From Vibrio sp. J1-1 (GTDB lineage: Bacteria > Pseudomonadota > Gammaproteobacteria > Enterobacterales > Vibrionaceae), in the NCBI RefSeq assembly GCF_021728395.1, contig NZ_JAKKCM010000002.1, positions 124,001 to 188,000 on the forward strand: a DNA stretch of 64,000 nucleotides. Reading direction: 5' to 3'. The notes below the pieces were generated by a model. The model saw only the letters and a list, made by a program, of their open reading frames with translations, was not told the origin of the DNA and searched no databases. Positions 8,076-20,230 of this stretch are shown here, piece by piece (positions within the stretch are counted from its first letter, which is position 1; each line of letters starts with the position of its first letter). The position numbers and the translations under genes are program-made.

Positions 8076-9080
8076 TTAGCTTAGTTTTTGAGTGGATTCT
8101 CTTACTTGCAGCGAGCCCTGATATTGGAAGTGTTTTTGAACGGTCTGCTGTTCTTTATTAAGGGTAAGTGCGGTAGTGATAGCATCGCGAGTGAGCTCTA
8201 AAATAGGCAGTTCTACCGTTGAAATTCGCGGTACCATATAACTCGCAGTTGGGTCACCATCGATACCAATTACTGAAATATCTTCAGGAACTTTTAGTCC
8301 TTTGTCATGTAATGCACGAATCGCACCGATAGCCATCGAGTCGGTACACGAAAAAATAGCGCTAAAAGGTATCCCACTATCAATCAATTTGATCGTGGCG
8401 TCATAACCACTTTTGGTGGTGCTCTCACCTTCGAAAATAAGTGAGTCTACGACGGTTATATCATGCTCTACCAGGGTTTGTTTGTAGGCAGAAAGACGTT
8501 TCTGACCCGTACTGCTGTACATTGGTGTAGTAATACAGGCGACTTGCTTATGGCCAAGATCTAAAAGATATTGAGTTGCAAGACGCGCCACTTGCTCTTG
8601 ATCGAAATAAAAGCTGAATAACTTTTCATCGTCCAAAGCACGATTGATAACGATTAGTTGGGTTTTCATTTCCTGTTGCAGAGTAGAAAGCTGTTGCTCA
8701 GATAAATGACGGCTGTAAATCAGAATGGCATCGCAGTTATGAGCGTTCAGGGAGCGAACGGCTTCCTCTTCGCCCTCAGCATTGTCGCTGCTGTTCATCA
8801 CAAACAATTTCTTGTCAGCTTTTTGCATATCTATTGCGGCTTCGGTCAGCATGGAACCAAAATAGTGACTTTCAAAATGAGGGAGAATTAAGCCGAACGT
8901 ATTGTAGCTGTTTGTTGCCAAAGCACGCGCAAAAGCATTAGGTTGATAACCTAAAGATTTCATAGCCGCTAACACAGACTCACGAGTCTGATCTTTCACA
9001 TATTCGCTTCCATTTATAACTCTGGATACCGTCGCCTTTGAAACACCTGCAGCTTTACATACGTCTTTGATTGTCGCCAT
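8076..9080 (-). CDS. LacI-family regulator of beta-glucoside genes
   Basis: A 334-residue LacI/GalR repressor. The N-terminus MATIKDVCKAAGVSKATVSR is the canonical helix-turn-helix, followed by hinge helix (LGYQPNAFARALAT) and a periplasmic-binding-like sensor domain. ATG 9080 was chosen because it begins exactly at the family start; the frame extends upstream to 9176 without a ribosome site. Three copies of a LacI-type operator lie in front of the neighbouring phosphatase, PTS and glucosidase genes, so it probably represses these until a phosphorylated disaccharide binds. The operator at 9259 lies in its own upstream region, suggesting autoregulation. It resembles AscG in context. Confidence 0.88.
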   Translation of the reverse strand: MATIKDVCKAAGVSKATVSRVINGSEYVKDQTRESVLAAMKSLGYQPNAFARALATNSYNTFGLILPHFESHYFGSMLTEAAIDMQKADKKLFVMNSSDNAEGEEEAVRSLNAHNCDAILIYSRHLSEQQLSTLQQEMKTQLIVINRALDDEKLFSFYFDQEQVARLATQYLLDLGHKQVACITTPMYSSTGQKRLSAYKQTLVEHDITVVDSLIFEGESTTKSGYDATIKLIDSGIPFSAIFSCTDSMAIGAIRALHDKGLKVPEDISVIGIDGDPTASYMVPRISTVELPILELTRDAITTALTLNKEQQTVQKHFQYQGSLQVRESTQKLS

Positions 9081-9258
9081 TTTTTTATTCCCAAATACTT
9101 TGGTTTGGCAGTTTACACTATTTGCCTGAGCGAAGGTAAACCGTTGTCTTATTTTAGACGCAAGTTCAATACACACAGATTAATCACGTGGAATGAGAGC
9201 AAAAAGTGGTCTGGTTTTGCTTGTCCTCACAGTTTTCTGAGAATTATCGCACTCGAAC

Positions 9259-9272
9259 TGTAACCGGTTTCA
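9259..9272. promoter_or_regulatory. LacI-type operator 1
   Basis: TGTAACCGGTTTCA, a near-palindrome centred on CG, in the divergent region between the LacI gene and the phosphatase. Two further copies occur at 13744 and 13993. The form matches the AscG/GalR-style operator TGAAACCGGTTTCA that I recall from E. coli. Confidence 0.8.
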
Positions 9273-9461
9273 GTTGTTGGTGTATGCTAATTACGAGCAT
9301 CGAAGTCTCTTGATAAGTATAAGCACATTTATGCTTTGCTATTCAGTTAGCTGACGGCAATGACTCCTACAGGATTTCCCTGTCAAAACAACATAGTTCG
9401 AACCCTGCATCTTAAAGTCATTTTGATAACATTTTTCATAATTAAGGAACAGGAAACCATT

Positions 9462-10136
9462 TTGATAGACACAATTATTTTTGATATGGACGGCGTGCTT
9501 GTTGATTCTGAGCCGTTCTGGCGCAAGGCGAAGGTCAACGCGGTTGCACGTTTTGGTGGACAAATCACCGAGCAGCTTGCTTATCAGAGTACTGGCCTTC
9601 GCATCGATGAAATAGCCAATTATTGGATACGCTACTGTAATTTAGATCCGAAATGTGCCCCAGATCTTGCAGATGCTATTTTGATAGAAGTGATCGCACA
9701 AATTAAGACGCACGGTCAACTTCTTCCGGGCGTAAAAGAATCTTTGGATATTCTGGCCAAAACGGGTTTGAAAATTGGTTTGGCTTCTTCTTCACCATTG
9801 CGATTAATCGAGGCAGTACTGGATACTTTCGAAATCGGTACGTATTTCTCGGTCTATGTTTCTGCAGAGCATCTGCCATATGGAAAACCTCACCCGCAGG
9901 TATACATGGATGCGGCAGTGAAGTTGAATACAGAGCCTCATAACTGCTTGGCTATTGAAGACTCAGTTAACGGTTTGATTGCCGCGAAAGCAGCAGGTAT
10001 GACCGCTATTTGTGTGCCTGAACCGGGGCAGGAAATGAATCCACGCTTTGGTATTGCAGATATCAAGCTTACCTCTCTTGAAGACTTTTCTACTTCCAAA
10101 GAGGTTTTGAAACTTCTTGGTAAATCAATAGTTTGA
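9462..10136 (+). CDS. HAD-family sugar-phosphate phosphatase, HxpB/YniC-like
   Basis: A 224-residue HAD hydrolase with the nucleophile motif FDMDGVLVDSEP (Asp8, Asp10), a four-helix cap, ASSSP (motif II), and KPHPQVY plus IEDSVNG (motifs III/IV). The GLRIDEIANYW segment in the cap matches YniC (2-deoxyglucose-6-phosphate/hexitol phosphatase) better than beta-phosphoglucomutase. The start is probably TTG 9462, directly before the conserved motif, with AGGA seven bases upstream; the ATG at 9360 has no ribosome site and adds an unrelated N-terminus. With a LacI-type operator upstream it belongs to the beta-glucoside regulon and may relieve sugar-phosphate stress. Beta-phosphoglucomutase activity is an alternative. 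Confidence 0.82.
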   Translation: MIDTIIFDMDGVLVDSEPFWRKAKVNAVARFGGQITEQLAYQSTGLRIDEIANYWIRYCNLDPKCAPDLADAILIEVIAQIKTHGQLLPGVKESLDILAKTGLKIGLASSSPLRLIEAVLDTFEIGTYFSVYVSAEHLPYGKPHPQVYMDAAVKLNTEPHNCLAIEDSVNGLIAAKAAGMTAICVPEPGQEMNPRFGIADIKLTSLEDFSTSKEVLKLLGKSIV

Positions 10137-10190
10137 TCTTGGACGGATTAGAGGTTGGCTGACTGCATTCGCTCCAATTTAGGTTGAATA

Positions 10191-10226
10191 AAAGGGCTTC
10201 CCCTAGGATCTAGAGAAGCCCTTTTT
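10191..10226 (+). terminator. Terminator after HAD phosphatase
   Basis: AAAGGGCTTC (10191-10200) pairs with GAAGCCCTTT (10215-10224), followed by TT and G. It closes the phosphatase transcript. Confidence 0.85.
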
Positions 10227-10294
10227 GTTCCTAAAATATCTGCTTTGACTTATATCCGTTATCTGCGGTCGTTGTTTGGGAGCGATCTTCAGGA

Positions 10295-10331
10295 TAAAAA
10301 ATGCACCCTTCGCCGGGGCTTAGGGTGCATT
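10295..10331 (-). terminator. Terminator of the bgl permease-glucosidase operon
   Basis: A 10-bp perfect stem (10300-10309 with 10322-10331) is followed, on the minus strand, by a TTTTT run. It lies 28 bases after the glucosidase stop codon. Confidence 0.88.
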
Positions 10332-10359
10332 ATGCTATCTACAGTTTCTCGCTGTCGCT

Positions 10360-11802
<1,443 letters not shown>

Positions 11803-11808
11803 TTACCC

Positions 11809-13698
11809 TTAAGCCATTTGAATTACAGGCTGTCCAATCTCAATATGTTTCACTTCCTGATCTTGCTCGATCAGTTCAAATTCATACTCATCACTGTTCA
11901 TTACAATAAACGGTGTGGTTGTGTCATAACCCGCATCAGCGATACTCTGCAGATCAAATTTGATTAATGGGTCACCAGCTTTGACTTGTTGGTCGAGATC
12001 AACCAGGCACTCAAAGAATTGACCTTTTAGTTCCACGGTGTCGAGGCCGACGTGAATCAGTACTTCAGCACCGTTTGTCGATGTCATACCGACGGCATGC
12101 TTAGTCTCAATAACGGATGAAATCACTGCGTCACATGGGGCTCTCACAATTCCTTCTGTTGGTCGGATAGCGACACCATCACCCAGTAGTTTTTGTGAAA
12201 AGCTTTCATCATTAACTGTTTCCAGGGCAATAATCTCGCCTTTTAGCGGACTGACTAAAGTCGCTGTCTTTTTCATTACAGGCGATAATTCTGGGGTTAC
12301 TTTTAATTCATTCTCTTTCTTGTCTTCTGCCTCAACTGGATCTTCAAAGCCAACAAAATAAACCAGTGTGATGGTGACGACGATGGTGATGCCTGTACCC
12401 AGAAGCGCACCAGTAAATGAGCTTGGGTTATCTGGGTTAATCGCGTTAACCACGGTCAGAATGCCTGTCAGCCCTGCATAAGCATAGTAGTACGTGTTGA
12501 ACAGGCTCGCGACCGCAGCACCAATTGCGCCACCGATGCAGCCACAGATAAATGGTTTTTTCAGCCTTAATGTCACACCGTAGATTGCGGGCTCTGTAAT
12601 GCCGAAGAAACCTGTAATGCCGGCAGAGTAAGCAGTAGTTTTCATGCGAGTATTGCGAGACTTTAATGCGACAGCGAAAGCTGCAGCCATTTGAGCTACA
12701 ACGGCGATGCCACAGAAGGCTTGAATCGAGTCATAGCCGAAGTTTTCGTAGTTTGCCAAGACGATTGGAGTGGTACCCCAGTGAACACCGAAAATAACTA
12801 GAACTTGCCAAATTCCACCAATCACAGCTGCGGCAACAACGGGGGCGACGTCATACAACGTGTTGTAACCCGTTGCAATAACGCTTGCAACGAAGCTGGT
12901 CGCAGGGCCAATGAGAACCAGCGTAGCAGGCACCATGATTAGCATACAAAGTAACGGGGTAAACAGTTCACGTACTACGTCAGGTAGGATTCTTTTTATG
13001 TATTTTTCAACGTAACTCAGAGCCCAAACCATAAAAATAGGTGGCAGCACTGATGCGGTATAAACGGTTTTTGCCAGCGGTAAACCTAAGAAGGTTATTA
13101 ATTCACCATCAGCGATTCGTGCAGCCATGTCTGCCCAAGATGGGTTGATGAGTGCACATGCACAAAGAATCGCAATAAGAGGGTTACAGTTAAAATGTTT
13201 GGATGCGGTGATGGCGATAAAAACTGGAAGAAAGACAAATGGTGTCCAGGACATAAAGTTCAGAACTTCAAATGCGCCAGTTCCGGCAACACTTGGAGCA
13301 AGATAGTGGACGAAAATCAAAGCACCTTGCAAGATACCAGCAGCCGCAAGAATATAAACAAAAGGCGCGAAAATCGACGACATAGAGGCGATAATCGCGT
13401 CCAACAACCGTACTTTCTCAGAACCTTCAGACATCAAAGACGTATCAACTAAAGTAGACATCGCGGCATAAACGTCTTGGACGTGAGTGCCGATAACAAC
13501 CTGGAATTGACCGCCACTCATCACAACTGTAATAACGCCCGGCATTTCTTTAATTTTGTCTGCAGCACCTTCCGGTGTTTCTCTTAATACCAAGCGCAGA
13601 CGGGTCGCACAGCGTGAGAATCTACTTATGTTTTCTTGTCCGCCTACTTGCGCAAGAATGTCTTTCGCAAGCTGAGCATAATCTCTGACTGCAGCCAT
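11809..13698 (-). CDS. Beta-glucoside PTS permease, fused IIBCA
   Basis: Inner-membrane phosphotransferase permease of 629 residues, in the order IIB-IIC-IIA. IIB carries the phospho-cysteine in SRCATRLR (Cys30); the IIC part (~100-450) is a run of hydrophobic helices; the IIA domain has the phospho-His in LIHVGLDTV (~His549). It imports and phosphorylates beta-glucosides, feeding the adjacent GH1 enzymes. ATG 13698 is preferred, with AAAGG upstream; the GTG at 13707 lies too close to the ribosome site. It is the BglF/AscF-like family, and the exact sugar is not readable from sequence. A LacI-type operator lies 46 bases upstream. Confidence 0.93.
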   Translation of the reverse strand: MAAVRDYAQLAKDILAQVGGQENISRFSRCATRLRLVLRETPEGAADKIKEMPGVITVVMSGGQFQVVIGTHVQDVYAAMSTLVDTSLMSEGSEKVRLLDAIIASMSSIFAPFVYILAAAGILQGALIFVHYLAPSVAGTGAFEVLNFMSWTPFVFLPVFIAITASKHFNCNPLIAILCACALINPSWADMAARIADGELITFLGLPLAKTVYTASVLPPIFMVWALSYVEKYIKRILPDVVRELFTPLLCMLIMVPATLVLIGPATSFVASVIATGYNTLYDVAPVVAAAVIGGIWQVLVIFGVHWGTTPIVLANYENFGYDSIQAFCGIAVVAQMAAAFAVALKSRNTRMKTTAYSAGITGFFGITEPAIYGVTLRLKKPFICGCIGGAIGAAVASLFNTYYYAYAGLTGILTVVNAINPDNPSSFTGALLGTGITIVVTITLVYFVGFEDPVEAEDKKENELKVTPELSPVMKKTATLVSPLKGEIIALETVNDESFSQKLLGDGVAIRPTEGIVRAPCDAVISSVIETKHAVGMTSTNGAEVLIHVGLDTVELKGQFFECLVDLDQQVKAGDPLIKFDLQSIADAGYDTTTPFIVMNSDEYEFELIEQDQEVKHIEIGQPVIQMA

Positions 13699-13743
13699 AT
13701 ATTTCACCTTTCCCTTTATTATTTTTCGTTAATTTCGAATTAT

Positions 13744-13757
13744 TGGAACCGGTTTCA
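13744..13757. promoter_or_regulatory. LacI-type operator 2
   Basis: TGGAACCGGTTTCA, 46 bases before the PTS permease start on the minus strand. It matches the copy at 9259 in 13 of 14 positions. Confidence 0.8.
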
Positions 13758-13992
13758 GAATAAGTCGGAATAACTTTTTACATCAACAGCGATAAAAAGC
13801 AATACAGAATTGGATCACAGAAACAATCGTCAGACGATTTAAAAACGCTATACGGATCTCTTTTTCTGGCGCTAAGAACACATTCAAGCGCGGGTTTTAG
13901 AATAAAAACCAACCAGAAATGACAATCTGAAATGTTGGAACTCGATTTATCTTCGTCATCAATAAGTCTTAAAAAATATTTTTATGCATTAT

Positions 13993-14006
13993 TGTAACCG
14001 GTTTCA
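13993..14006. promoter_or_regulatory. LacI-type operator 3
   Basis: TGTAACCGGTTTCA, identical to operator 1, 100 bases before the second glucosidase gene. Operators 2 and 3 are about 249 bp apart centre to centre, which would allow repressor looping across the divergent promoter region. The rest of 13699-14106 is AT-rich promoter DNA with nothing else recognised. Confidence 0.82.
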
Positions 14007-14106
14007 TTTTGTGTTTTATTGTAGAGAACGACATCTCGGAACTGAAGTGAACTTAGGTTTGAGTTGACCATTAAATAGATTAACTCATTGAATAGTGGTG
14101 AAATAA

Positions 14107-15549
<1,443 letters not shown>

Positions 15550-15590
15550 CGCACGCTTAAGCCGTTTAAATGAATGACCGAATTGAATAC

Positions 15591-15622
15591 AAAAGAGCGC
15601 TAGTATTAGCGCTCTTTTACTT
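15591..15622. terminator. Bidirectional terminator
   Basis: AAAAGAGCGCT (15591-15601) pairs with AGCGCTCTTTT (15608-15618), A-rich before and T-rich after, so it works for both the glucosidase and the converging AraC-type gene, whose stop codon lies inside it. Confidence 0.88.
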
Positions 15623-16622
15623 TTTCTAATTTATGATCTTTTCGCCACTGACTCGGTGACTTGCCCGTCCATTGACGAAAGTGACGACTGAATACCGCCG
15701 TTTCGGCATAGCCTAGCTGCAACGCGATATCGGTAATACTTTGGATATTTTCATTAAGGCGACGTTCCGCCAAGCTCTGCCTCACTTGTCTCAAGAGCAG
15801 GCTATAATTCTTCCCGCGCTCTTTTAATCTTATTTGTAACATTCTCGGATGCATGTCTAAAGCTCGGGCGACCTGTTCAACGCTGCACTCTCCTGTCGGC
15901 AATAACCGCCCGATCATATCTCTGGCTTGATCGCTCAGATTATCCGGATAGCGATTTTTCAGGTATTTAAGATGCTCCTGAAAGTGTCGATCTAACGCGT
16001 CTTCATCTTGATGGTTTCGAGTATCAAGCAGGCTTGCCTTGAGCATAATGCCGTTAAATTTCTCACCAAATCGAATCTTGGGTAACGGGGCTGAGTTGCC
16101 ATTTCGGTTTTCCAAGCTGCCAAATTGAGTCAGGTACAGGGTGAAACTATTCATATCAATGTTGAGTAAATTCGCCAGAAACCTAGCCATTTGCATGACA
16201 CTCATTTGCATCAGCTGAGTGGTCACTTGTTCACTGTAAGTATCAATGCTTAAAGAAAGTCTCATCCATTCATCTTGTGGTGTCATCGAGAATTTAACAC
16301 CTGAAGATTGCAAATAGAGGTAATCATTAGCGCGTATTAACGCCTCTCTGACCGTTTCAGCGCGAGCGACCAGCATGGGTAAGTCGCCTAATGCATTAAA
16401 GCTTTGCCGTTGAGCCAGTAAGACACCAAACATCGGTTCCTGACAGCGTATCGCAGCGACTTCCAGAAGTTCGGCCAGCCTCGAATTGGCGATGTAAGTG
16501 TCGGGATCGCGGAACTGGGCAGCAGAAAGCCCGGCCTGTTTCATTATTTCTATCGGATTCTGTCCGTGTTCAGAAACTAAACTATCAAATTTGTCTGCTG
16601 CACCGCTTCTAACGATATACAT
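15606..16622 (-). CDS. AraC-family regulator, Arabinose_bd N-domain type
   Basis: A 338-residue regulator with an N-terminal arabinose-operon-regulator-like domain of the OruR/ArgR-type group (~20-200) and a C-terminal double helix-turn-helix (~235-335), ending in the AraC signature with LQLGYAETAVFSRHFRQWTG. It is divergent from the SDR-cupin-ADH operon with 128 bases between the starts, so it most likely activates that operon. Inducer unknown. Confidence 0.85.
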   Translation of the reverse strand: MYIVRSGAADKFDSLVSEHGQNPIEIMKQAGLSAAQFRDPDTYIANSRLAELLEVAAIRCQEPMFGVLLAQRQSFNALGDLPMLVARAETVREALIRANDYLYLQSSGVKFSMTPQDEWMRLSLSIDTYSEQVTTQLMQMSVMQMARFLANLLNIDMNSFTLYLTQFGSLENRNGNSAPLPKIRFGEKFNGIMLKASLLDTRNHQDEDALDRHFQEHLKYLKNRYPDNLSDQARDMIGRLLPTGECSVEQVARALDMHPRMLQIRLKERGKNYSLLLRQVRQSLAERRLNENIQSITDIALQLGYAETAVFSRHFRQWTGKSPSQWRKDHKLEKVKER

Positions 16623-16750
16623 ATCTCGATTTTGAAATGTTAATGGTTTGTGAATCGCAATATATCAAATTTTATTCGTAAAAGGTCAAGTGAGTGTCAG
16701 TGAGTTGATCTAAGTTACATTTTTATAACATGTCGAGAAAGGGAAGCTAA

Positions 16751-17512
16751 ATGGAACTGATGAACAAAACTGCGATCGTCACTGGTGCTGCTGGTGGAAT
16801 TGGTCAAGCCATCGTAGGCAAACTACGTGAGCAGGGAGCGAACGTGCTGGCTGTCGACATTTCTCAACAATCGCTTGAAGTTTATAAAGATGCAGATTCG
16901 AAGTCATTAAAGACTTTTTCTGCGGATGTGACGGATTTTCAGCAAGTGGAAGCCATGGTCAACTACGCAGTCGCGGAGTTTGGCAAGCTGGATATCATGA
17001 TTAATAACGCTGGCATTGGTTTAGCAAAACCGCTGCTAGAACATGATCCGGTCGCCGATTTTGAACCCGTTTCTAAGGTCAATCAAAACGGGGTTTACTA
17101 TGGCATTTTGGCTGCAGGACGTCAGTTCCAAGCACAAGGCACACCGGGTGTCATCCTCAATACCTCTTCTGTTTACGCGCAAATGGCAGCTGAAATGACG
17201 TTCACTTACAACGTGAGTAAAGCCGCCGTTGACATGATGACAAAATGTGCAGCTTTGGAGCTGGCACCGTTGGGTGTTCGTGTTTGCGCCATCGCACCGG
17301 GTCGCGTGGATACTCCAATGCTACGCCAATATGAAGCGCTTGGCCTTTGGGAGCACATCCGCAAAGAGCAGATGCGCGATACCTTTACCCAAACAGAAGA
17401 AATCGCCAACGTGGTTGCATTCTTGGTCAGCGAAAAAGCGAATTGCATCAATGGTTGCACAGTTAGTGCATCAGACGGTTTCGAGAATTTTAAATACCCA
17501 TTACTGGGCTAA
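16751..17512 (+). CDS. Short-chain dehydrogenase/reductase
   Basis: A 253-residue classical SDR, oxidising or reducing an alcohol/ketone with NAD(P). It has the cofactor motif TGAAGGIG (~13-20), NNAG (~89-92), and the catalytic Ser and Tyr-x-x-x-Lys (YNVSK, ~156-160). AGGGA precedes the ATG. It is the first gene of a three-gene operon with a cupin and an alcohol dehydrogenase. The Asp after the second strand (LAVDIS) suggests NAD preference. The substrate is not known. Confidence 0.85.
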   Translation: MELMNKTAIVTGAAGGIGQAIVGKLREQGANVLAVDISQQSLEVYKDADSKSLKTFSADVTDFQQVEAMVNYAVAEFGKLDIMINNAGIGLAKPLLEHDPVADFEPVSKVNQNGVYYGILAAGRQFQAQGTPGVILNTSSVYAQMAAEMTFTYNVSKAAVDMMTKCAALELAPLGVRVCAIAPGRVDTPMLRQYEALGLWEHIRKEQMRDTFTQTEEIANVVAFLVSEKANCINGCTVSASDGFENFKYPLLG

Positions 17513-17553
17513 GACGTGGAAGTCTAATTACAACAAAAGCGAGGAAGCAAGTT

Positions 17554-18066
17554 ATGTCATTACCAGAAGTTATTCAGCATCAGGATTTTCTGTTAACTCT
17601 AAACACAAATGAAGAATCGATCATCAAAGATGCTCTGCCGGGTGTTGATGTTTACCCGTTGTTTCTTGATCCAGAAAACGGCACTTGGGTAATTCGAGCG
17701 AAGTTTAAGCCAGGAATTACACTACCGAAGCACTTCCACACGGGCGTGGTGCATTTCTACACGTTAAGCGGTATGTGGCATTACACAGAATATCCAGATC
17801 AAAAACAAACGGCTGGCAGCTACCTGTACGAGCCAGGCGGTTCTATCCACACATTCCACTGTCCAGAAGAGTCAGGCGGTGCAGATGGCTTTATGGTCAT
17901 CCAAGGTGCGAACATCAACTTTGATCAAGACGGCAACTTCATGAACATCATGGACGCTGGCTGGATCGAGCAAGTGGTTATCGCCACGGCTAAAGCTCAA
18001 GGCATCACACCACGTTACATCAAGCCAGGTGCGATTGCAGGTGTAAGCGACCAGCTTGGAGAGTAA
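17554..18066 (+). CDS. Cupin dioxygenase-like protein
   Basis: A 170-residue cupin resembling the 2,4'-dihydroxyacetophenone dioxygenase (DAD) family. The metal-binding pattern is visible as KHFHTGVVHFYTLSG (~50-64) with a later His in GGSIHTFHCPE. DAD-type enzymes cleave a C-C bond next to a ketone, which would suit a pathway in which the flanking dehydrogenases make a hydroxyketone. GAGGA precedes the start and the stop lies four bases before the next gene. The assigned reaction is inference from family. Confidence 0.7.
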   Translation: MSLPEVIQHQDFLLTLNTNEESIIKDALPGVDVYPLFLDPENGTWVIRAKFKPGITLPKHFHTGVVHFYTLSGMWHYTEYPDQKQTAGSYLYEPGGSIHTFHCPEESGGADGFMVIQGANINFDQDGNFMNIMDAGWIEQVVIATAKAQGITPRYIKPGAIAGVSDQLGE

Positions 18067-18070
18067 TTCC

Positions 18071-19129
18071 ATGACAACAATGAACAGTATCGTAATGCAA
18101 GATGGCGGTGTTTACTTGCAGCAGGTGGATGTACCTAAACCGGCCCCGGGCCAAGTACTTGTTCGTAGCTTAGCGTGTGGTATTTGTGGTTCAGATATAC
18201 ACATTGCACGTCATACGGACGAAGTATTTGATGTTTACCGTAAGCTTGGTGTGATGTCAGAAAGCATGGATGACCATACTCAAGTCATGCTAGGGCACGA
18301 GTTTTGTGCGGAAATCGTGGAATACGGTGATGATACACAACAAGCACTACCTGTTGGTAGCCGCGTTACTTCTGTGCCGATCCTAATGAGCCAAAATGGC
18401 GCTGGTGTTGGTGTGACGCCGGGTATCCACGGTGCATACTCTGAATACTTTTTGCTTGATGAAGCGCTGCTTCTGCCTGTTCCTGAGAACGTTCCTTCAG
18501 AAGCTGCCGCGTTGACAGAACCACTGGCGGTTGGGTTGCATGCAGTGAATCGCAGTGACATCTTGGTTGATGAAGTGGCGTTGGTTGTTGGTTGTGGTCC
18601 TATTGGTCTTGCGGCTATCACAGCGCTTAAACTGCGTGGCGTTACCAATATTCTGGCGGTCGATATTCAAGATGAGAAGTTGGAACTGGCAAAAGAGTTT
18701 GGTGCAACACGCGTGGTAAACCCGACCAAAGAAGATGAAGTTGCGGTCGGTGCCGAAGTCGCAGCAGGTTCACGTCTGGTTATCTTTGAGTGTGTGGGTA
18801 AACACACCTTGATTGATGACTTCATTCGCCGTGCTCCAGCAGGCGCTCGCATTGTAGTGACTGGTATTCATACGACACCTACGAGCATCAACTACGCTTA
18901 CGCGACCGTTAAAGAGCTTGATCTACGCTTCTCTTACTACTATCAACCACATGAGTTTGAGCAATGTCTTCAAGCCATAGCGGAAGGTAAAGTGCCATGG
19001 CAGAAAATGCTGACGGCTAAAGTGGGTATGGATGGCGTTGAAAGTGCATTTAAGCAGTTATTGACACCAAATGACCACATTAAGGTTGTGATTGAACCTT
19101 GGCGAAATGGCAAGTTACAAGTCGTGTAA
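18071..19129 (+). CDS. Zinc-binding alcohol dehydrogenase-like protein
   Basis: Medium-chain dehydrogenase, 352 residues. Catalytic zinc ligands are in ACGICGSDIH and GHEF; the Rossmann motif is VVGCGPIGLAAI. The four-cysteine structural-zinc loop of typical ADHs is absent, and an insertion (TDEVFDVYRKLGVMSESMDD) separates the first two ligand regions. ATG 18071 follows GGAGAG at seven bases; the ATG at 18056 overlaps the cupin. Together with the SDR and cupin it appears to form a small catabolic route controlled by the AraC-type regulator. Closest named relatives would be butanediol- or threonine-type dehydrogenases, but I cannot fix the substrate. Confidence 0.78.
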   Translation: MTTMNSIVMQDGGVYLQQVDVPKPAPGQVLVRSLACGICGSDIHIARHTDEVFDVYRKLGVMSESMDDHTQVMLGHEFCAEIVEYGDDTQQALPVGSRVTSVPILMSQNGAGVGVTPGIHGAYSEYFLLDEALLLPVPENVPSEAAALTEPLAVGLHAVNRSDILVDEVALVVGCGPIGLAAITALKLRGVTNILAVDIQDEKLELAKEFGATRVVNPTKEDEVAVGAEVAAGSRLVIFECVGKHTLIDDFIRRAPAGARIVVTGIHTTPTSINYAYATVKELDLRFSYYYQPHEFEQCLQAIAEGKVPWQKMLTAKVGMDGVESAFKQLLTPNDHIKVVIEPWRNGKLQVV

Positions 19130-19166
19130 AGTTGATTGATTGCATAAGGGTTTTTAGCTTACTCAC

Positions 19167-19198
19167 GCCCCGGCACACTGTTGTGTTGGGGCTTTTTT
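19167..19198 (+). terminator. Terminator of the SDR-cupin-ADH operon
   Basis: GCCCC (19167) pairs with GGGGC (19188-19192) and CACAC with GTGT inside; TTTTTT follows. Confidence 0.85.
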
Positions 19199-20108
19199 AT
19201 CTTAGCATTTTGGCGTGTTGTGTGATGCCAGAAATTAAGTCAAGGTGTGACTCGGATGTCTCTCGACGATGACGATAAATGCCTACCGTTCCCGGTTTCG
19301 GTTCGGTTGCCATGCTTAAACATTGCAATCCAAAGGACTCCAGGTAGGGTTGCAAATGACGGGTGTATGACATGACGGCGACACTCTCTTTCAGCATATC
19401 AATACTGGCAAGTAACGAGTCGACTTCGTAGGTTGGCCTGTCATCCAATTGTTGTCTCTCTCGCTCATTCTGTTTTGGAATTGGATTATCGATAACGTGA
19501 TTAAATTTTTTCGCGTCATAAGTGACAGATAAAGCTGGATACTCATGCAACATGGCGTCCGTGACGACTTTTCCTAACAGAGGATGATCGGGAGCAACGA
19601 AATACGCATCCACTGTTTGAAATAAAGGAATAAAAGTGACGTCACACTTGGAAGACAATCCAACGATTTCATGGCCGATAAAAAACTCGATTTGTTCGTT
19701 GATCAAAGAGTCCATCAGCCCGAGGTGATTCCCAAATTCAACGTGTGTGGATGCGGAAGGCAGTTTGGTCAAGTGCTCATTGAGTGCTTGTTTCACAAAC
19801 AAAGGCCACCAGGCATCGCCCGTTCCCATCTTTATCTTACCGACCTGATATTGTTTTCTCTCTTCAATGCTTTGCATCATTTGGTTGTATTCGTGCTGCA
19901 TCGCATTACTGTGTCGATAGAGGATACGGCCATATTCAGTCAGAACCATGCCGTTGGGATGACGTTCGAACAGTGTTACACCGAGATTTTCTTCAAGTTT
20001 CTTCAAATTACTGGTCACAGTCGGCTGGCTAAGCCCCGCTAACCTAGCTGCGGCACTGATGCTTTGACAGCGAGCAACCAGCAAAAATTGCTGCAGAGAT
20101 TTATCCAT
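19197..20108 (-). CDS. LysR-family regulator
   Basis: A 303-residue LysR-type regulator: N-terminal winged helix (LLVARCQSISAAARLAGLSQ at ~8-27 and PTVTSNLKKLEENLGVTLFE) and a substrate-binding domain from ~90. GAGGGGGAC precedes the start. It is divergent from the lipoprotein glycosidase gene, and a 29-bp palindrome sits between the two. It may regulate the glycosidase, although no ligand can be proposed. Confidence 0.85.
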   Translation of the reverse strand: MDKSLQQFLLVARCQSISAAARLAGLSQPTVTSNLKKLEENLGVTLFERHPNGMVLTEYGRILYRHSNAMQHEYNQMMQSIEERKQYQVGKIKMGTGDAWWPLFVKQALNEHLTKLPSASTHVEFGNHLGLMDSLINEQIEFFIGHEIVGLSSKCDVTFIPLFQTVDAYFVAPDHPLLGKVVTDAMLHEYPALSVTYDAKKFNHVIDNPIPKQNERERQQLDDRPTYEVDSLLASIDMLKESVAVMSYTRHLQPYLESFGLQCLSMATEPKPGTVGIYRHRRETSESHLDLISGITQHAKMLR

Positions 20109-20230
20109 ATTCTTCGTCCCCCTCTTTAAGCGCCGTGTATTTTTGCATACTTTCGTAGGCGAATCACAAACTTGGCATTCAATTTTGTAGGAAAAATCTG
20201 TATTTCATAGATCTAAATCACCGTTGGGGT

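Noticed and set aside
9360-9461. Upstream ATG start for the HAD phosphatase
   Set aside because: No ribosome site, and the extra residues do not match the HAD family; the TTG at 9462 does.
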